Shown: one piece after another, positions 53,261 through 64,000 of the stretch
Position numbering within the stretch: the first letter of the stretch is position 1
Layout: the number at the start of each line of letters is the position of its first letter
Source of the DNA: Rattus norvegicus
Taxonomy: Eukaryota > Chordata > Mammalia > Rodentia > Muridae
NCBI RefSeq assembly: GCF_036323735.1
Contig: NC_086031.1
Coordinates: 50,191,225 to 50,255,224 of the forward strand
Direction: 5' to 3'
DNA: 64,000 nt
Program-made: the position numbers and the translations under genes
Notes under the pieces: generated by a model
Seen by the model: only the letters and a program-made list of their open reading frames with translations
Database searches by the model: none
What the model was told of the DNA's origin: nothing

Positions 53261-54441
53261 AAGAGTTACATTGATCAAGGTGTCTTTTCACAGCAACGAA
53301 ACTCTAAGACAGCCAGAGTGCTAACTTAACTGAACAGCCCCAGCCCAATTCATGAGGCTTCACAGAGGAACAGAATTTGATCAGGAGCAAGGCTCCAGGC
53401 CATTGGAGTTATACACTGGGGGAAAAAAATCTGGCTACATTTTGCCCTGACCTTGAGAGCTTGAATGAGCTGAATGGAGATGTTGCACACTAATCTGTTT
53501 GATTGGAGAATTCTCAAGACAAGATTCTCAAGATCATGCATTCTGGCTGTGGCCTGCTCCGATCCAGGCTGCCTCCTTGTGCTTCTTCAGACGGAAGTGA
53601 AGGACAAAATAAATAAATGGAAAAAGTTTGTAAGGAAAGATGTGTGTGCGATCAAGTTCAAAGTTATCAACGGGGAGTGTGGCAGCTGGCAGCAATTGTT
53701 AAGGCTATCGGCACCCTTAAAAACAAGTTGCCGAGCAGCTCTCTGCTCCCAAACCCCGTGGGAGAGAGACCTCACCGCCTGATCAGGTGGGCACTCCTGA
53801 GGCTGCAGAGCGGAGGAGACCACCAACACTGCCCACCCCTGCCCACATCCCTGGCCCAAGAGGCAACTGTATAAGGCCTCTGGGGTCCCGTAGGGGAGGG
53901 CCCAGGAGCAGCAGGACCCCTGCGCCTGAGACACCGCCGGAACCTGAAGGAAACAGACCTGATAAACACCCAAATCCCGTGGGAGGGAGAGCTAAACCTT
54001 CAGAGAGGCAGACACGCCTGGGAAACCAGAAGAGACTGCACTCTGTGCACGTCCAGACGCCAGAGGAAAACACCAAACGTCATCTGGAACCCTGGTGCAC
54101 GGAGGCTCCCGGAAAGAGCGGCGCAGATCTTCCCGGTTGCTGCCGCCGCAGAGAGGACTTAGGCAGTACCCCACGAGCAAACTTGAGCCTTGGAACCACA
54201 GGTAGGACCAACTTTTCCCCTGCAAGAAACCTGCCTGATGAACTCAAGACACAGGCCCACAGGAACAGCTGAAGACCTGTAGAGAGGAAAAACTACACGC
54301 CCGAAAGCAGAACACTCTGTCCCCATAACTGGCTGAAAGAAAACAGGAAAACAGGTCTATAGCACTCCTGACACACAGGCTTATAGGACAGTCTAGCCAC
54401 GGTCAGAAATAGCAGAACAAAGTAACACTAGAGATAATCTG

Positions 54442-55441
54442 ATGGCGAGAGGCAAGCGCAGGAACCCAAGCAACAGAAACCAAGACTACATGGCATCATC
54501 GGAGCCCAATTCTCCCACCAAAGCAAACACGGAATATCCAAACACACCAGAAAAGCAAGATCTAGTTTCAAAATCATATTTGAGCATGATGCTGGAGGAC
54601 TTCAAGAAAGACATAAAGAACTCCCTTAGAGAACAAGTAGAAGCCTACAGAGAGGAATCGCAAAAATCCCTGAAAGAATTCCAGGAAAACACAATCAAAC
54701 AGTTGAAGGAATTAAAAATGGAAATAGAAGCAATCAAGAAAGAACACATGGAAACAACCCTGGACATAGAAAATCAAAAGAAAAGACAAGGAGCTGTAGA
54801 TACAAGCTTCACCAACAGAATACAAGAGATGGAAGAGAGAATCTCGGGAGCAGAAGATTCCATAGAAATCATTGACTCAACTGTCAAAGATAATGTAAAG
54901 CAGAAAAAGCTACTGGTCCAAAACATACAGGAAATCCAGGACTCAATGAGAAGATCAAACCTAAGGATAATAGGTATAGAAGAGAGTGAAGACTCCCAGC
55001 TCAAAGGACCAGTAAATATCTTCAACAAAATCATAGAAGAAGACTTCCCTAACCTAAAAAAAGAGATACCCATAGGCATACAAGAAGCCTACAGAACTCC
55101 AAATTGATTGGACCAGAAAAGGAACACCTCCCGTCACATAATTGTCAAAACACCAAACGCACAAAATAAAGAAAGAATATTAAAAGCAGTAAGGGAAAAA
55201 GGTCAAGTAACATATAAAGGCAGACCTATCAGAATCAGACTTTTCGCCAGAAACTATGAAGGCCAGAAGATCCTGGACAGATGTCATACAGACCCTAAGA
55301 GAACACAAATGCCAGCCCAGGTTACTGTATCCTGCAAAACTCTCAATTAACATAGATGGAGAAACCAAGATATTCCATGACAAAACCAAATTTACACTAT
55401 CTTTCTACAAATCCAGCACTACAAAGGATAATAAAGGGTAA
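54442..55441 (+). pseudogene. L1 ORF1 (RNA-binding protein), broken
   Basis: Open for 221 codons from MARGKRRNPSNRNQD, covering the disordered N-terminus, a long coiled coil and part of the RRM. A TGA then interrupts it at 55105-55107. The continuation (HIIVKTPNAQNKERILKAVR at about 55135) shifts frame around 55230 (KGRPIRI then out of frame; ARRSWTDVIQTLREHKCQPR in another frame). Not functional as is. Confidence 0.85.
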
Positions 55442-55495
55442 AGCCCAACATAAGGAGGCAAGCTGTACCCTAGAAGAAGCAAGAAACTAATCATC

Positions 55496-55890
55496 TTGGC
55501 AACAAAACAAAGAGAAGAAAAGCACACAAACATAACCTCACATCCAAATAGGAATATAACAGGAAGCAATAATCACTATTCCTTAATATCTCTCAACATC
55601 AATGGCCTCAACTCCCCAATAAAAAGACATAGATTAACAAACTGGATACGCAACGAGGACCCTGCATTCTGCTGCCTACAGGAAACACACCTCAGAGACA
55701 AAGACAGACACTACCTCAGAGTGAAAGGCTGGAAAACAACTTTCCAAGCAAATGGTCGGAAGAAGCAAGCTGGAATAGCCATTCTAATATCAAATAAAAT
55801 CAATTTTCAATTAAAAGTCATCAAAAAAGATAAGGAAGGACACCTCATATTCATCAAAGGAAAAATCCACCAAGATGAACTCTCAATCCT
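55496..55890 (+). pseudogene. L1 ORF2, N-terminal endonuclease fragment
   Basis: About 130 codons of the apurinic-like endonuclease: SLISLNINGLNSPIKRHRLT and CCLQETHLRDKD (catalytic Asn and Glu in place), IAILISNKINF. L1 sequence ends after DELSIL. RT and the rest are absent. The frame runs 26 codons more into the foreign 3' piece before a stop at 55966. Confidence 0.85.
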
Positions 55891-56060
55891 CATCTTCGGT
55901 TGGTTTATATACAAGTGTGCAATTTCTAGGCTTGAAAGTAAAATGATGCTATCTGGTGCTGGATAGAGGAGCCTTATTTTTTATTATGGCAGCTTGCTAT
56001 TTTTGTAACATGGTGATTTGGTTGAACACAATAAAGTACAGTAGTAACTGAAAAAAAAAA
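55891..56060 (+). other. non-L1 3' segment with poly(A) signal and tail
   Basis: Looks like the 3' end of an mRNA: T-rich, AATAAA 15 bases before the A-tail. I do not recognise the source gene. Confidence 0.55.
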
Positions 56061-56375
56061 GTTGCCTACATCAGTACCAAGTGCACAGCTCCTTGGCCTT
56101 TAATCTCAGGCCCGGACCTGAGTTCCGGGGCCAGCTAGGGCTACCAAATGAGACCTGGTCTCAAAAAATAAACAACAAAAACAACTTCCTGCACCAGGTC
56201 GGAACAATAGAAAGGGTTCCCTGAGGGAGAGAGCCCACCAAGGCAGGTTCCAATTTGTGAAATGCAAACTTACCCTGAGGGAGAGAACCAGAGAAAGCCC
56301 CCAAAGGGGCCTCTCATTCCAAACAGCTCACGGTCAAAGTCCACTGATGTTCTCTTCTTTAAAGAGGGGGTCTGG

Positions 56376-56481
56376 TGGGGTTGGGGATTTAGCTCAGTGG
56401 TAGAGCGCTTGCCTAGCAAGCGGAAGGCCCTGGGTTTGGTCCCCAGTTCCGAAAAAAAGAAAAAAGAAGAAAAAAAAAAAA
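56376..56481 (+). repeat. young ID SINE
   Basis: GGGTTGGGGATTTAGCTCAG onward with an A-rich tail. Flanked by AAAGAGGGGGTCTGG/AAAGAGGGAGTCTGG (56361-56375, 56482-56496). Confidence 0.95.
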
Positions 56482-56728
56482 AAAGAGGGAGTCTGGCTGC
56501 TTCTCAAGCAGGCAGCGGAATTTGGCAGCTTCATCCCAGAATGCTGAATTACAGGGGTGCAATGTGAGAGGGAGGCTCACGCTGAGCCAGTCAGGCCAGG
56601 CAGCGTGTGGAAGGGTCAGAGTCCCTGCAAGGAGGCCTCCAGACGCCATTTCCAGTAGCCGTGAACGTGAGACCTAAGCCGCCTGCAATGGACCCCCTGG
56701 GATGTTGGAGATGCTAAGACCATGAGAG

Positions 56729-57224
56729 TGATGGCTTTTCTCAGTTGTCAGCCTGACGGTACCTGGAATGCACTACGACCCGGAAATGAAGGGCACACCT
56801 GTGAGCCATTTTCTGCTCGGTTTGAAGGAGGTGAATCCACTTCCAATCCTGTCCTCTGAGGTAGGAAGACACACACCATTGATCCTGATCTTGAGGCAGG
56901 AAGACACATTTTTAATACGGGCCATATCATCTGCTGGAAGTATAATTGCATAAGGGAGTGGAAGAAGGAAGCTTTTGCTCTGCCCTCCCTTTGCTAACAC
57001 AGCCACTCCTTCACTGGCATTAGAGCCGAGACTATTTCTCTTTGGGATTCCAGCATGAACAGAAAAACAGCTGAGACAGCTTTGTGGGACTGAGCAACCA
57101 CTGGAATCTTGGACTTTTCATCCATAGCTGCCCATTGCTGGATTAGTTTGGACCACAGCCTATACGTCATTCCAATTAATCATATATACATATATTCATA
57201 TATTCATATACATACATACATACA

Positions 57225-57257
<33 letters not shown>

Positions 57258-57304
57258 GGAGAGGGGGGATTCATTCCATAAGTTCTATGACTCTAGAGAG
57301 GACA
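56729..57304 (+). repeat. ERVL-type solo LTR with internal (CATA)n
   Basis: TGATGGCTTTTCTCAGTTGTCAG-like start and CATTCCATAAGTTCTATGAC TCTAGAGA end, parallel to the LTR at 51688. A TA/CATA microsatellite (57180-57256) is embedded. Confidence 0.65.
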
Positions 57305-57779
57305 TCTGCCAAGAAGTAGAGCCCAGGAGAGAGACACTATGTGTTTTTTTCAGACAGAAGCAATGGAGCGGTAAGGCTATCCAAGCCCTATGGAATCCAA
57401 AGATTCCATCAGGAGCCCCAGATGCCAAATCACTACAGGATTTAGAGTTTCCCTGCTGGGATTTGGTCTTTCTTCGGTCCCATCATTTCTTCCTATGAGC
57501 CCATTCCTCCCAGTTGAAAGTTTATTCCATGCTATTATGTATTGGAATTGTATAATTTATTATTTTGTTTTTACTTCAATGGCCCTCAAGAGAGTGCCTT
57601 GAACCTCAGAAAAGACTTGGATTTATGAAATAGCATTGGAACTGCTTGAGGTTATGGGGACTTCTTGAAGTTAGACTAAATGCACTTTTCATCATGAGAT
57701 GGCGCTGAGCCTATAGGGACAGGGAGTAAAAGGCTATGGCTTCAAAATGGTAATGTTTGTGTCAGGGCGATGAGGGGTA

Positions 57780-58140
57780 GACTTGTGTTGGCTAATGTAG
57801 TCAACTTGACAGGCTCTAGAATGACCTGTGGGAAGGTCATTTGTGCTAACTGTACGGGAGTGTCTAGATTGTGTTGACTGAGTTGGGAAGACATACCCTA
57901 AGTGTGGGGGACAATATTCCATGAGCAGTGGACTTGGGCTGAGTTTAGAATGAGAACGCTGAGCACCCACCTTTCTGTGGCTCTTTACTGTGCATGCACT
58001 GTGGTCAGCCGCTCCACACCCCTGCCACTGTCTCTTCCTCACAACGATGGGCCGTACCCTCAAATCCTGAGCCGACGAACCGTTCCTTGAGTTGCTTTTG
58101 CCAAATATTTTATCACAGCTGCAAGAGAAGTAGCCAGTCT
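57780..58140 (+). repeat. MaLR/LTR-like rodent repeat (tentative)
   Basis: GTAGTCAACTTGACAGGCTC, then AGTTGCTTTTGCCAAATATT and TTATCACAGCTGCAAGAGAA at the end. Confidence 0.45.
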
Positions 58141-58290
58141 ATAACTACTCACAGAAGACGGTGGTTTATGTCACACAGATCGGTGACCCAGCCCTGGCAC
58201 CACGCATACTCACCAATTCCTTTTCTATAGATGAGAAGTAGAATCTTCCTGAAGGTAACGACTCCAGGCTCACTTAGAACATGTCACCTC

Positions 58291-58520
58291 AGGGCTGGAG
58301 AGATGGCTCAGTGGTTAAGAGCACAGACTTAACCACTCCAGCCACTCCAGTCTTAACCACTCCAGACTTAGCACAGCTCCAGAGGTCCTGAGTTCAAATC
58401 CCAGCAACCTCATGGTGACTCACGACCATCTGCAATAGGATGCCCTCTTCTGGTGTGTCTGAAGACACCTACAGTGTACTCACATACATAAAATAAATAA
58501 AATCTTAAAAAAAAAAAAAA
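58291..58520 (+). repeat. B2 SINE with internal insertion and 15-bp duplication
   Basis: Perfect AGAACATGTCACCTC at 58276-58290 and 58521-58535. The body carries about 45 extra bases of repeated TTAACCACTCCAG motifs (58328-58372). Confidence 0.93.
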
Positions 58521-58732
58521 AGAACATGTCACCTCCCCACATGGGCAGAGACAGGGATGGGAGTGTAGGCCCCAGATCTCCTGCTGATAGGTTCTGATAT
58601 CCCATGTGTCCAGGGAGCAGGTTTCTTCTCTGTACAAGAGGCCTCAGTGGCCTAGAGCAGGGAAGAATGTGGGTCCCTAGCATACCAGCCTTCCCTAAAG
58701 CTTTAGATTCTTCATTTTTAAGAATGGATTTG

Positions 58733-58834
58733 GGTTGGGGATTTAGCTCAGTGGTAGAGCGCTTGCCTAGGAAGCACAAGGCCCTGGGTTCGGTCCCCAG
58801 CTCCGAAGAAAAGAACCAAAAAAAAAAAAAAAAA
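58733..58834 (+). repeat. young ID SINE
   Basis: GGTTGGGGATTTAGCTCAGT onward. Perfect 13-bp duplication AAGAATGGATTTG at 58720-58732 and 58835-58847. Confidence 0.95.
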
Positions 58835-58899
58835 AAGAATGGATTTGCTTAGGTCAAAATCAAAGCAATTCATATGTGCTATAGTTAGTTGTTGTTTTA

Positions 58900-59085
58900 T
58901 TTTTTAAAGATTTATTTTACCTATGTAAGTGCTCTGTCTGCTTGTACACCTGTGTGCCAGAAGAGGGCATCAGATCCCATTACAGATGGCTGTGAACCTC
59001 CATGTGGTTGCTGGGAATTGAACTCAGGACCTCTGGAAGAGCAGTCCGTGCTCTTAACCACTGAGCCATCGCTCCAGCCCCTTGT
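58900..59085 (-). repeat. B2 SINE
   Basis: Reverse B2: GCCAGAAGAGGGCATCAGAT through CACTGAGCCATCGCTCCAGC. Confidence 0.92.
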
Positions 59086-59399
59086 ACTGTAGTTTGAATA
59101 ATGCCCTCTCCCCAAAGTTCAGGTGTTGCCAAGCTGATATCCTAATTCATAAGTTAATGGCTTTGAAGGTGGAATCTTGGGTAGTGATCAGGATTAGATG
59201 AGGCCATGAAGGCAGGGCCTTCTGTGTGGTAAGCACTGGCTTTGGAGGTTGAAGAGCTCCCGGATGGCCTGCCTGCTCCATCTCAGTGCGAAGCCCTTAC
59301 TCTGCTGTGGCAAAAGAAGAGGGCCCGTACCAGAAACCAGCACCATGCTCTTGAATGTCTCAGCCTCCAGAAATGGGTTTTTGTTTGTTTTGGTGTGTT

Positions 59400-59588
59400 C
59401 TTTTTTTAATTTGTTTATTTGCTTTGTCTTATACATGATCTCAGTATGTAGCCCTGACAGGCACAGAACTTGCAATGTAGACAAGTCTGGCTTTCAACTT
59501 ACAGAGATCTACTTGCCTCCGCCTCCCAAGGAAGTAAAGTTTTGCATCAACATAGCCAGAAGAACTCAGTTGTTTTTTGTTTGTTTGT

Positions 59589-59620
<32 letters not shown>

Positions 59621-59635
59621 TTGTTTGTTAACCAT
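59400..59635 (-). repeat. B1-like SINE and (TTTG)/(TTGC)n repeat
   Basis: Diverged reverse B1 to about 59530; TTTG and TTGC tetranucleotides at 59570-59628. Confidence 0.65.
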
Positions 59636-59689
59636 TACCCAGTCTCAGATATTCGAGTATAGCGGCCAAAAAAAAGGTCTAAGATGGTT

Positions 59690-60000
59690 ATGGTAGTTAC
59701 TTAATACGGGGACAAAAATGCTTGGCAGGTACGATTTATGGAAAGAAAGGTTTGTTTGAACTCACAATTCAAGGCAATTTAGCCTACCATGGTAGGGGAA
59801 GCTTGGTGGTAGGAGCCTAAGTAAGCCACTCACATTGTATCCATGGTGATGAGCAGGCACTAGCTGGTACCCAGCTAGCCTTTTCCACTGTATGCAGTCT
59901 AGAACTCCATGCCAAGGGATGATTCTATCTACACTCAGGGTGAGACTTTCCATTCTGTTAACCTAATATAAGTTTATGATGGTGTAGACTTGCCCAGAGG
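59690..60000. repeat. unclassified rodent interspersed repeat
   Basis: Resembles the repeat at 60970-61330 in general content (GGAAAGAAAGGTTTGTTTGA; TTAGCCTACCATGGTAGGGG). Family not certain. Confidence 0.3.
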
Positions 60001-60029
60001 TTGGTTTGCCATGGTGATTTCTTTTTTAT

Positions 60030-60210
60030 TTTCCAAAGATTTATTTATTTATTATATATAAGTACACTGTAGCTGTCTTCAGACACACCAGAAGAGGGCA
60101 TCAGATCTCATTACAGATGGTTGTGAGCCACCATGTGGTTGCTGGGATTTGAACTCGGGACCTCTAGAAGAATCAGTGCTCTTAACCACTGAGCCATCTC
60201 TCCAGCCCTG
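60030..60210 (-). repeat. B2 SINE
   Basis: Reverse B2 with CACACCAGAAGAGGGCATCA and CACTGAGCCATCTCTCCAGC. Confidence 0.92.
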
Positions 60211-60969
60211 CCATGGTGATTTTTAACCTCATCAACTTGACCATCGAGGTTACCCATCTTGACTATCTCGAAAGCCTGGGTTTGTAGGGTGACGGGGTTT
60301 GCTATGCTACTGTTACCATCACCTGACAGACCAGGAAGCTGAGGCCCAGAAGTACACAGTGACTTAGTTGACTTAGAATGTGAAGACACGGCTTCTATGA
60401 CCACAGCTCTGTACTCACTGAAAAGCTTTAGATGTCAAAAGGACCAAATGGTTAAGGGATAAAATATGTCAGAATAAAGCGTGTAAGAATTCTGGTCCTC
60501 AAGCATCCTAGCATTTTGCTTACGGTCTAGCAACTCGTTCTTAGCTTTGGTTTGAGTGGGGGAAGGGAGGCAAGATGAGCCTCAAGGGCATCAAGATGGG
60601 GTCATCAAGGAGAATAAAATGCAGGTTGTCTGTACTGAGACTTCCTTTGTCCATGCAATTAATACAAATCTCTTTACCATAGCCTCAGATAGACCTTTCA
60701 GATAAGGGCAAAAGGCAGCCACATTCTTCACCAAAGTACCACGAAAACAGTCTGCCACATACTGAAATTATTCTCCCCTGAAGTCTCTTGGGCCAGGTCT
60801 GCACAGTTGAAATCACTCACAGCAACAAAGTCTTCTATACTCCTACTAGGGTATTTCATTAAGCCCCACTTAAAACATTCCCTGACTTTCCAAATCCAAA
60901 GTCCCCAAATCCACATTCTTCCAAACAAAAGCACAGTTATCACAGCAATACTCCACTTCTGGTACCAAT

Positions 60970-61330
60970 TTCTGTCTTAGTTAGGATTTTACTGATGTGA
61001 ACAGACACCATGACCAAGGCAACTCTTATAAGCACAACGTTTAATTGGGGCTGGCTTACAGGTTCAGAGGTTCAGTCCATCATCAAGGTGGACCACAGCA
61101 GTGTCCAGGCAGGGTTGGTACAGGAGGAGCTGAGAGTTCTACACCTTCATCTGAAGGCTGCTAGCAGAATACTGGCTTCCAGGCAGCTAGGACGAGGGTC
61201 TAAAAGCTCACACCCACAGTGACACACCTACTCCAACACCTTCTAATCGTGCCATCCCCTGGGCCAAGCATATACAAACCAGCACATTGTCTTAAACAAC
61301 AGTCACCACAAATGTTATCACAAGAAAATG
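60970..61330 (+). repeat. rodent interspersed repeat (LTR/MaLR-like, tentative)
   Basis: TTTCTGTCTTAGTTAGGATT, ACAGACACCATGACCAAGGC and TTAATTGGGGCTGGCTTACA are common rodent repeat phrases. Confidence 0.4.
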
Positions 61331-61384
61331 CTTCTGCTTTAAAAATAAAAGCTAAAAATACAATTTTTCATGAAAAAGATTGGC

Positions 61385-61555
61385 TAGATGGGCAGTGGTG
61401 GCCACACCTTTAATACCAGCATGTGGGAGGCAGAGGCAGGTGGATCAAGTTCGGGCCAGCCAGGTCTACGGATTGAATTAGTTACAAGACAGCCAGGACT
61501 ACATAAAGACACCCTATCTCAGAAAAAACAAAACAAAACAAAAAAACAAACCCTC
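61385..61555 (+). repeat. B1 SINE
   Basis: GGGCAGTGGTGGCCACACCT, GGGAGGCAGAGGCAGGTGGA, then AAACAAAACAAAA tail. Confidence 0.88.
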
Positions 61556-61559
61556 AAGC

Positions 61560-63885
61560 ATTTGAATAGATGTATGTCCTTTAGGCTGTGTCTCATCGTG
61601 GCGGCATTGGGAGACTAGCACCAGGGAGCCCTGAGCTTGGGCAAAAGCTGGGGCTGGAGAAGCAGGGATTCTGGAGCAGAAACCCAGGCCTGACCAGCTG
61701 GAGGGAGTTCATGAAAAGTGTAGAGCGGTAGAGTCAGCTAAGCTCTGTTCGTTTTCTCTTCTTGCGTCAGCTGAAGAGTAAAAGGCTTTCTAGCAGATGG
61801 GCTTTCTAGGAGACCAGAAGCTGACTTCTTGCCCATCCAGAAGAAGCAGGTAGAGAGAGATCTCACAGCCCTCTGGAAGCTGAGCATGTTGTCTGTACCC
61901 CAGTGTCCTTCAGAGGGAGGGGCCCCCAGACCCTTCCTGTCTAGCCTTTCAGAAGCTGCTATGTCCATCTTCCTTCCATCCTCAGGTCTGACAGAGAGGG
62001 AGCTCACCTCACATAGTCTCCTCCTGGACTCTAAGAACCAGGTGGGAGAGGAAAGGCTGCAGTTAACCACCTAGACGCTGCCCGTCCATCAGTGTCTCGG
62101 CAAAAAGCTCTCTGGAAACCCCAGAGTGACTGGGCCAAGGTTCGCTTCCTCTTCTGACCGCATCCTGTAAGCTGAGGCAGGTGCCAGCAGGCGCTGCCTG
62201 GAGGCCTCTGCAACTAGAACTGGAACTCTTGAAGTCCAGGACAGACTCCAGGAGGGTAGGTAGTTTCATGGACTGCATAGGGCTGACTTGCAGAGCCAAA
62301 ACAGGGGCTTCCCTTGGCTGCCCCAGGGAAGAGAGACAAAAGTGAGCCCAGAGGCTATGTCTACAGAGCCGCTTTAGAGAAGACAGGCCCAGCCCCAGCT
62401 GGGGACATACCCCAGACTTGCATGAGTCAGGCCACTCCTCCAGCACCCTCTGGCTGTCTCTTCTGGTCTAGTTTCTAGATTTTTCTGAGTCCTCTCCAGG
62501 GTTCCAGCATCTTTCTTTGATTTTTCTGTTTCCATCTTTGCTTTCCTCTCCGGCCCTTCTGTCCTTGCCTTCTGGGCTTCTGTGAGACTTGAGAGGCCAC
62601 AGACTGGCATCTTTGGGGCTCTGTGTAGATCACTGATCACTGGCATACTTCTTTCCGTACTGCCTTAATCTTAATGAGACCATTAGGGGTGATAATTACC
62701 ACTAGTCCTGGTCACGGTTGGTCTGGATCAGTGGTCTTCTGTGGGTCTAAAAGACCCCTCAGGAGGCAGGAAGACTCAGGGTTTATCCCAACTTCCTCAC
62801 TTCCTGTGTCCATGCTAGTAGAGACTTGGATGACCCCTCTTGCTGTGAGCCCAAGCTCCCACCTAACCTCTGTCCCCTTGAGGACCACAATCCCCACAGC
62901 TCCTAGCATCCTCTTGTTTCTGGAGGCCTTCAGAAGATTTGAAGCTTTAAGGTAAGAGTGAATTGTGGTTTTGTTTTGTTTCTTCCTTAAGATGAAATAC
63001 AGGGAGAGATAGATGTTAATCCGGGGGCTGCATCCAAGACAAGACACCGGGATCCCAAGGATGCTCTGCCCCAAGTCTTCCTCAGGCCCCTTGGGAAACG
63101 CCTTCCCAATTCTTTGGGAAAACCTTGTTTGAAGTCAGCTATAATGGGGTCTAGAGACCCATTGATCTGATCTTGCCTGTTCCTGCCCTGGTCGTGGAGT
63201 GAGATAGAGGTCATGTCTAGGCCAGGCTAGGAGCCAGATCCGGGAACTGAAGTCTGCTGGGGCTGCAGACTGACAACTGGCCCTCAGCCAGCAGGTTGTG
63301 TCTGTGCTTGCCTGAGGGTGCTTGCTCTCATGGGGGAGTGGGGGTGGGTGCTTAAGAAACTGAGGGCCACACATTTAGTTAAGGTCCTGGAGGATTTTTT
63401 AATTGTGGCTCATGAATCGGCAAGATGGTTTCCTCTAAAGTGTAGGTAAGACCCGGGTAAGCTGAGAGTCAGTCAGCAGAAAGGGAAAAGGAAGCAGAAA
63501 GGGACTGAGAGCAACTAGCTGGCGTCAGGATACTCTGGTCACTTTCCTAAGGGATCTTACTTATCTTGCTAGTTAAAAGCATCCAGATGGAGGATTTAGC
63601 ACTTGGTTGTTTTATTTTGTTTTGTTGTTTTTTTTCCCCTGAGAAATGTTGTTGTTCCTGCTACTGAACACTATTAGTCTGGTCTGTTGGGCCCAGGGTT
63701 GGGGTTCAGCCCAGACAGTAACATCCTATAATTTTTTTAATGTAACATCACTAAGAGCAATTAAACTTTCCAAAGGTCTGAGATAGCCTCCTAAGGGAGG
63801 CTTGAGCTACTTGGGGCTATCACGGGCTCACCTTTTATGATGTTAATTAAATAGGTAATTTAGGAGACCCAGTAGAAGTGAGTGC
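61560..63885. other. no gene recognised (intergenic)
   Basis: Mostly unique-looking, moderately GC sequence with only short ORFs and no recognisable exon. GPR25, expected further upstream of Inava by synteny, is not in the window. Confidence 0.5.
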
Positions 63886-63887
63886 TT

Positions 63888-63965
63888 AGGGCTGGGAGTG
63901 GAGCTCAGTGGTAGAGCACCTGTCTACCCTGCAGGAAATTATGACTGAGATCCTCAGTTCCTCCC
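63888..63965 (+). repeat. ID/B4-like SINE head
   Basis: GGGAGTGGAGCTCAGTGGTA followed by GAGATCCTCAGTTCC, diverged ID-type. Confidence 0.5.
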
Positions 63966-64000
63966 TTTGTAGAGCAGGTGTGTTGGAACCCTCACCTCCT

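Larger units (their letters stand above)
52765..53315 (+). repeat. rodent LTR-like repeat with internal 20-bp tandem array
   Basis: Starts TTGCGGTTTGAATAGGTTTG and ends AGCAACGAAACTCTAAGACAG. Contains six copies of a 20-base unit (about 52838-52955) and an ID insertion (53164-53260). Family name uncertain. Confidence 0.5.
53733..56060 (+). mobile_element. chimeric L1 insertion: L1 5' part joined to a non-L1 poly(A) 3' end
   Basis: Rat-type L1 5' UTR (53733-54441), ORF1 (54442 onward) and the start of ORF2 (about 55496-55890). L1 identity then stops and about 160 bases of other sequence follow, with AATAAA at 56030-56035 and A10 at 56051-56060. The target site CCTT/AAAAAC fits L1 endonuclease. 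A direct repeat AAGTTGCC (53725-53732 and 56059-56066, or AAAAACAAGTTGCC with one mismatch) brackets the whole unit, suggesting one integration event. Confidence 0.75.

Noticed and set aside
62063..62646. Two adjacent minus-strand ORFs (127 and 90 codons)
   Set aside because: Overlap in different frames, no splice pattern or known family; treated as chance.
61560..64000. Possible Gpr25 (intronless receptor) expected upstream of Inava by synteny
   Set aside because: No ORF of the needed size or any seven-helix sequence is present; it must lie beyond the right edge.
1..64000. CRISPR arrays, operons, prokaryotic promoters or attachment sites
   Set aside because: The DNA is mammalian; tandem arrays here are microsatellites or minisatellites without spacers.

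Overview
The window is mammalian nuclear DNA, almost certainly rat (Rattus norvegicus). It holds five rat-type ID (BC1-derived) SINEs, rodent B1, B2, B3-like and B4-like SINEs, a rat-type L1 with a 5' UTR and an ERVL provirus. It has exon-intron genes with GT-AG splice sites and no bacterial gene structure. By gene content it matches the segment syntenic to human 1q32.1 (GPR25 - INAVA - MROH3P - KIF21B). No database search was possible; gene names come from recognising translated exons.

Two protein-coding genes lie head-to-tail on the minus strand. (1) Inava (innate immunity activator, C1orf106) runs from a CpG-rich promoter near 47.0-47.6 kb to a poly(A) signal at 26954-26959. Ten coding exons could be placed at base level. 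All phases join and they give a 663-residue protein with the CUPID domain in exons 3-5. (2) A maestro HEAT-like repeat gene, best named Mroh3, follows. Thirteen consecutive coding exons run from an ATG at 24718 down to about 349 (at least 540 residues), and the 3' end lies off the left edge. Every join is in frame; only the donor of the fourth exon is uncertain. The human counterpart is named as a pseudogene, so the open rat exons are notable.

The last visible Mroh3 intron (494-8550) carries an MRPL42 retrocopy on the plus strand. It is intact (141 codons), poly(A)-tailed and flanked by a 16-bp target-site duplication. The same intron holds a dense run of SINEs and simple repeats. The intron between the Mroh3 exons at 14.2 and 20.3 kb contains an old L1 3' part with later B2 and B1 insertions.

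Upstream of Inava (47.7-61.5 kb) is an accessory repeat field. It contains a decayed ERVL provirus (protease, RT, RNase H, integrase, dUTPase, 3' LTR), more ERVL/MaLR-type LTRs, young ID and B2 insertions with clear duplications, and a 2.3-kb L1 insertion. That L1 begins as rat L1 (5' UTR, ORF1, start of ORF2) but ends in about 160 bp of apparently non-L1 sequence with its own AATAAA and poly(A), all inside one target-site duplication. I take it to be a chimeric retrotransposition product and the most unusual object here. No gene was recognised from about 61.6 kb to the right end.
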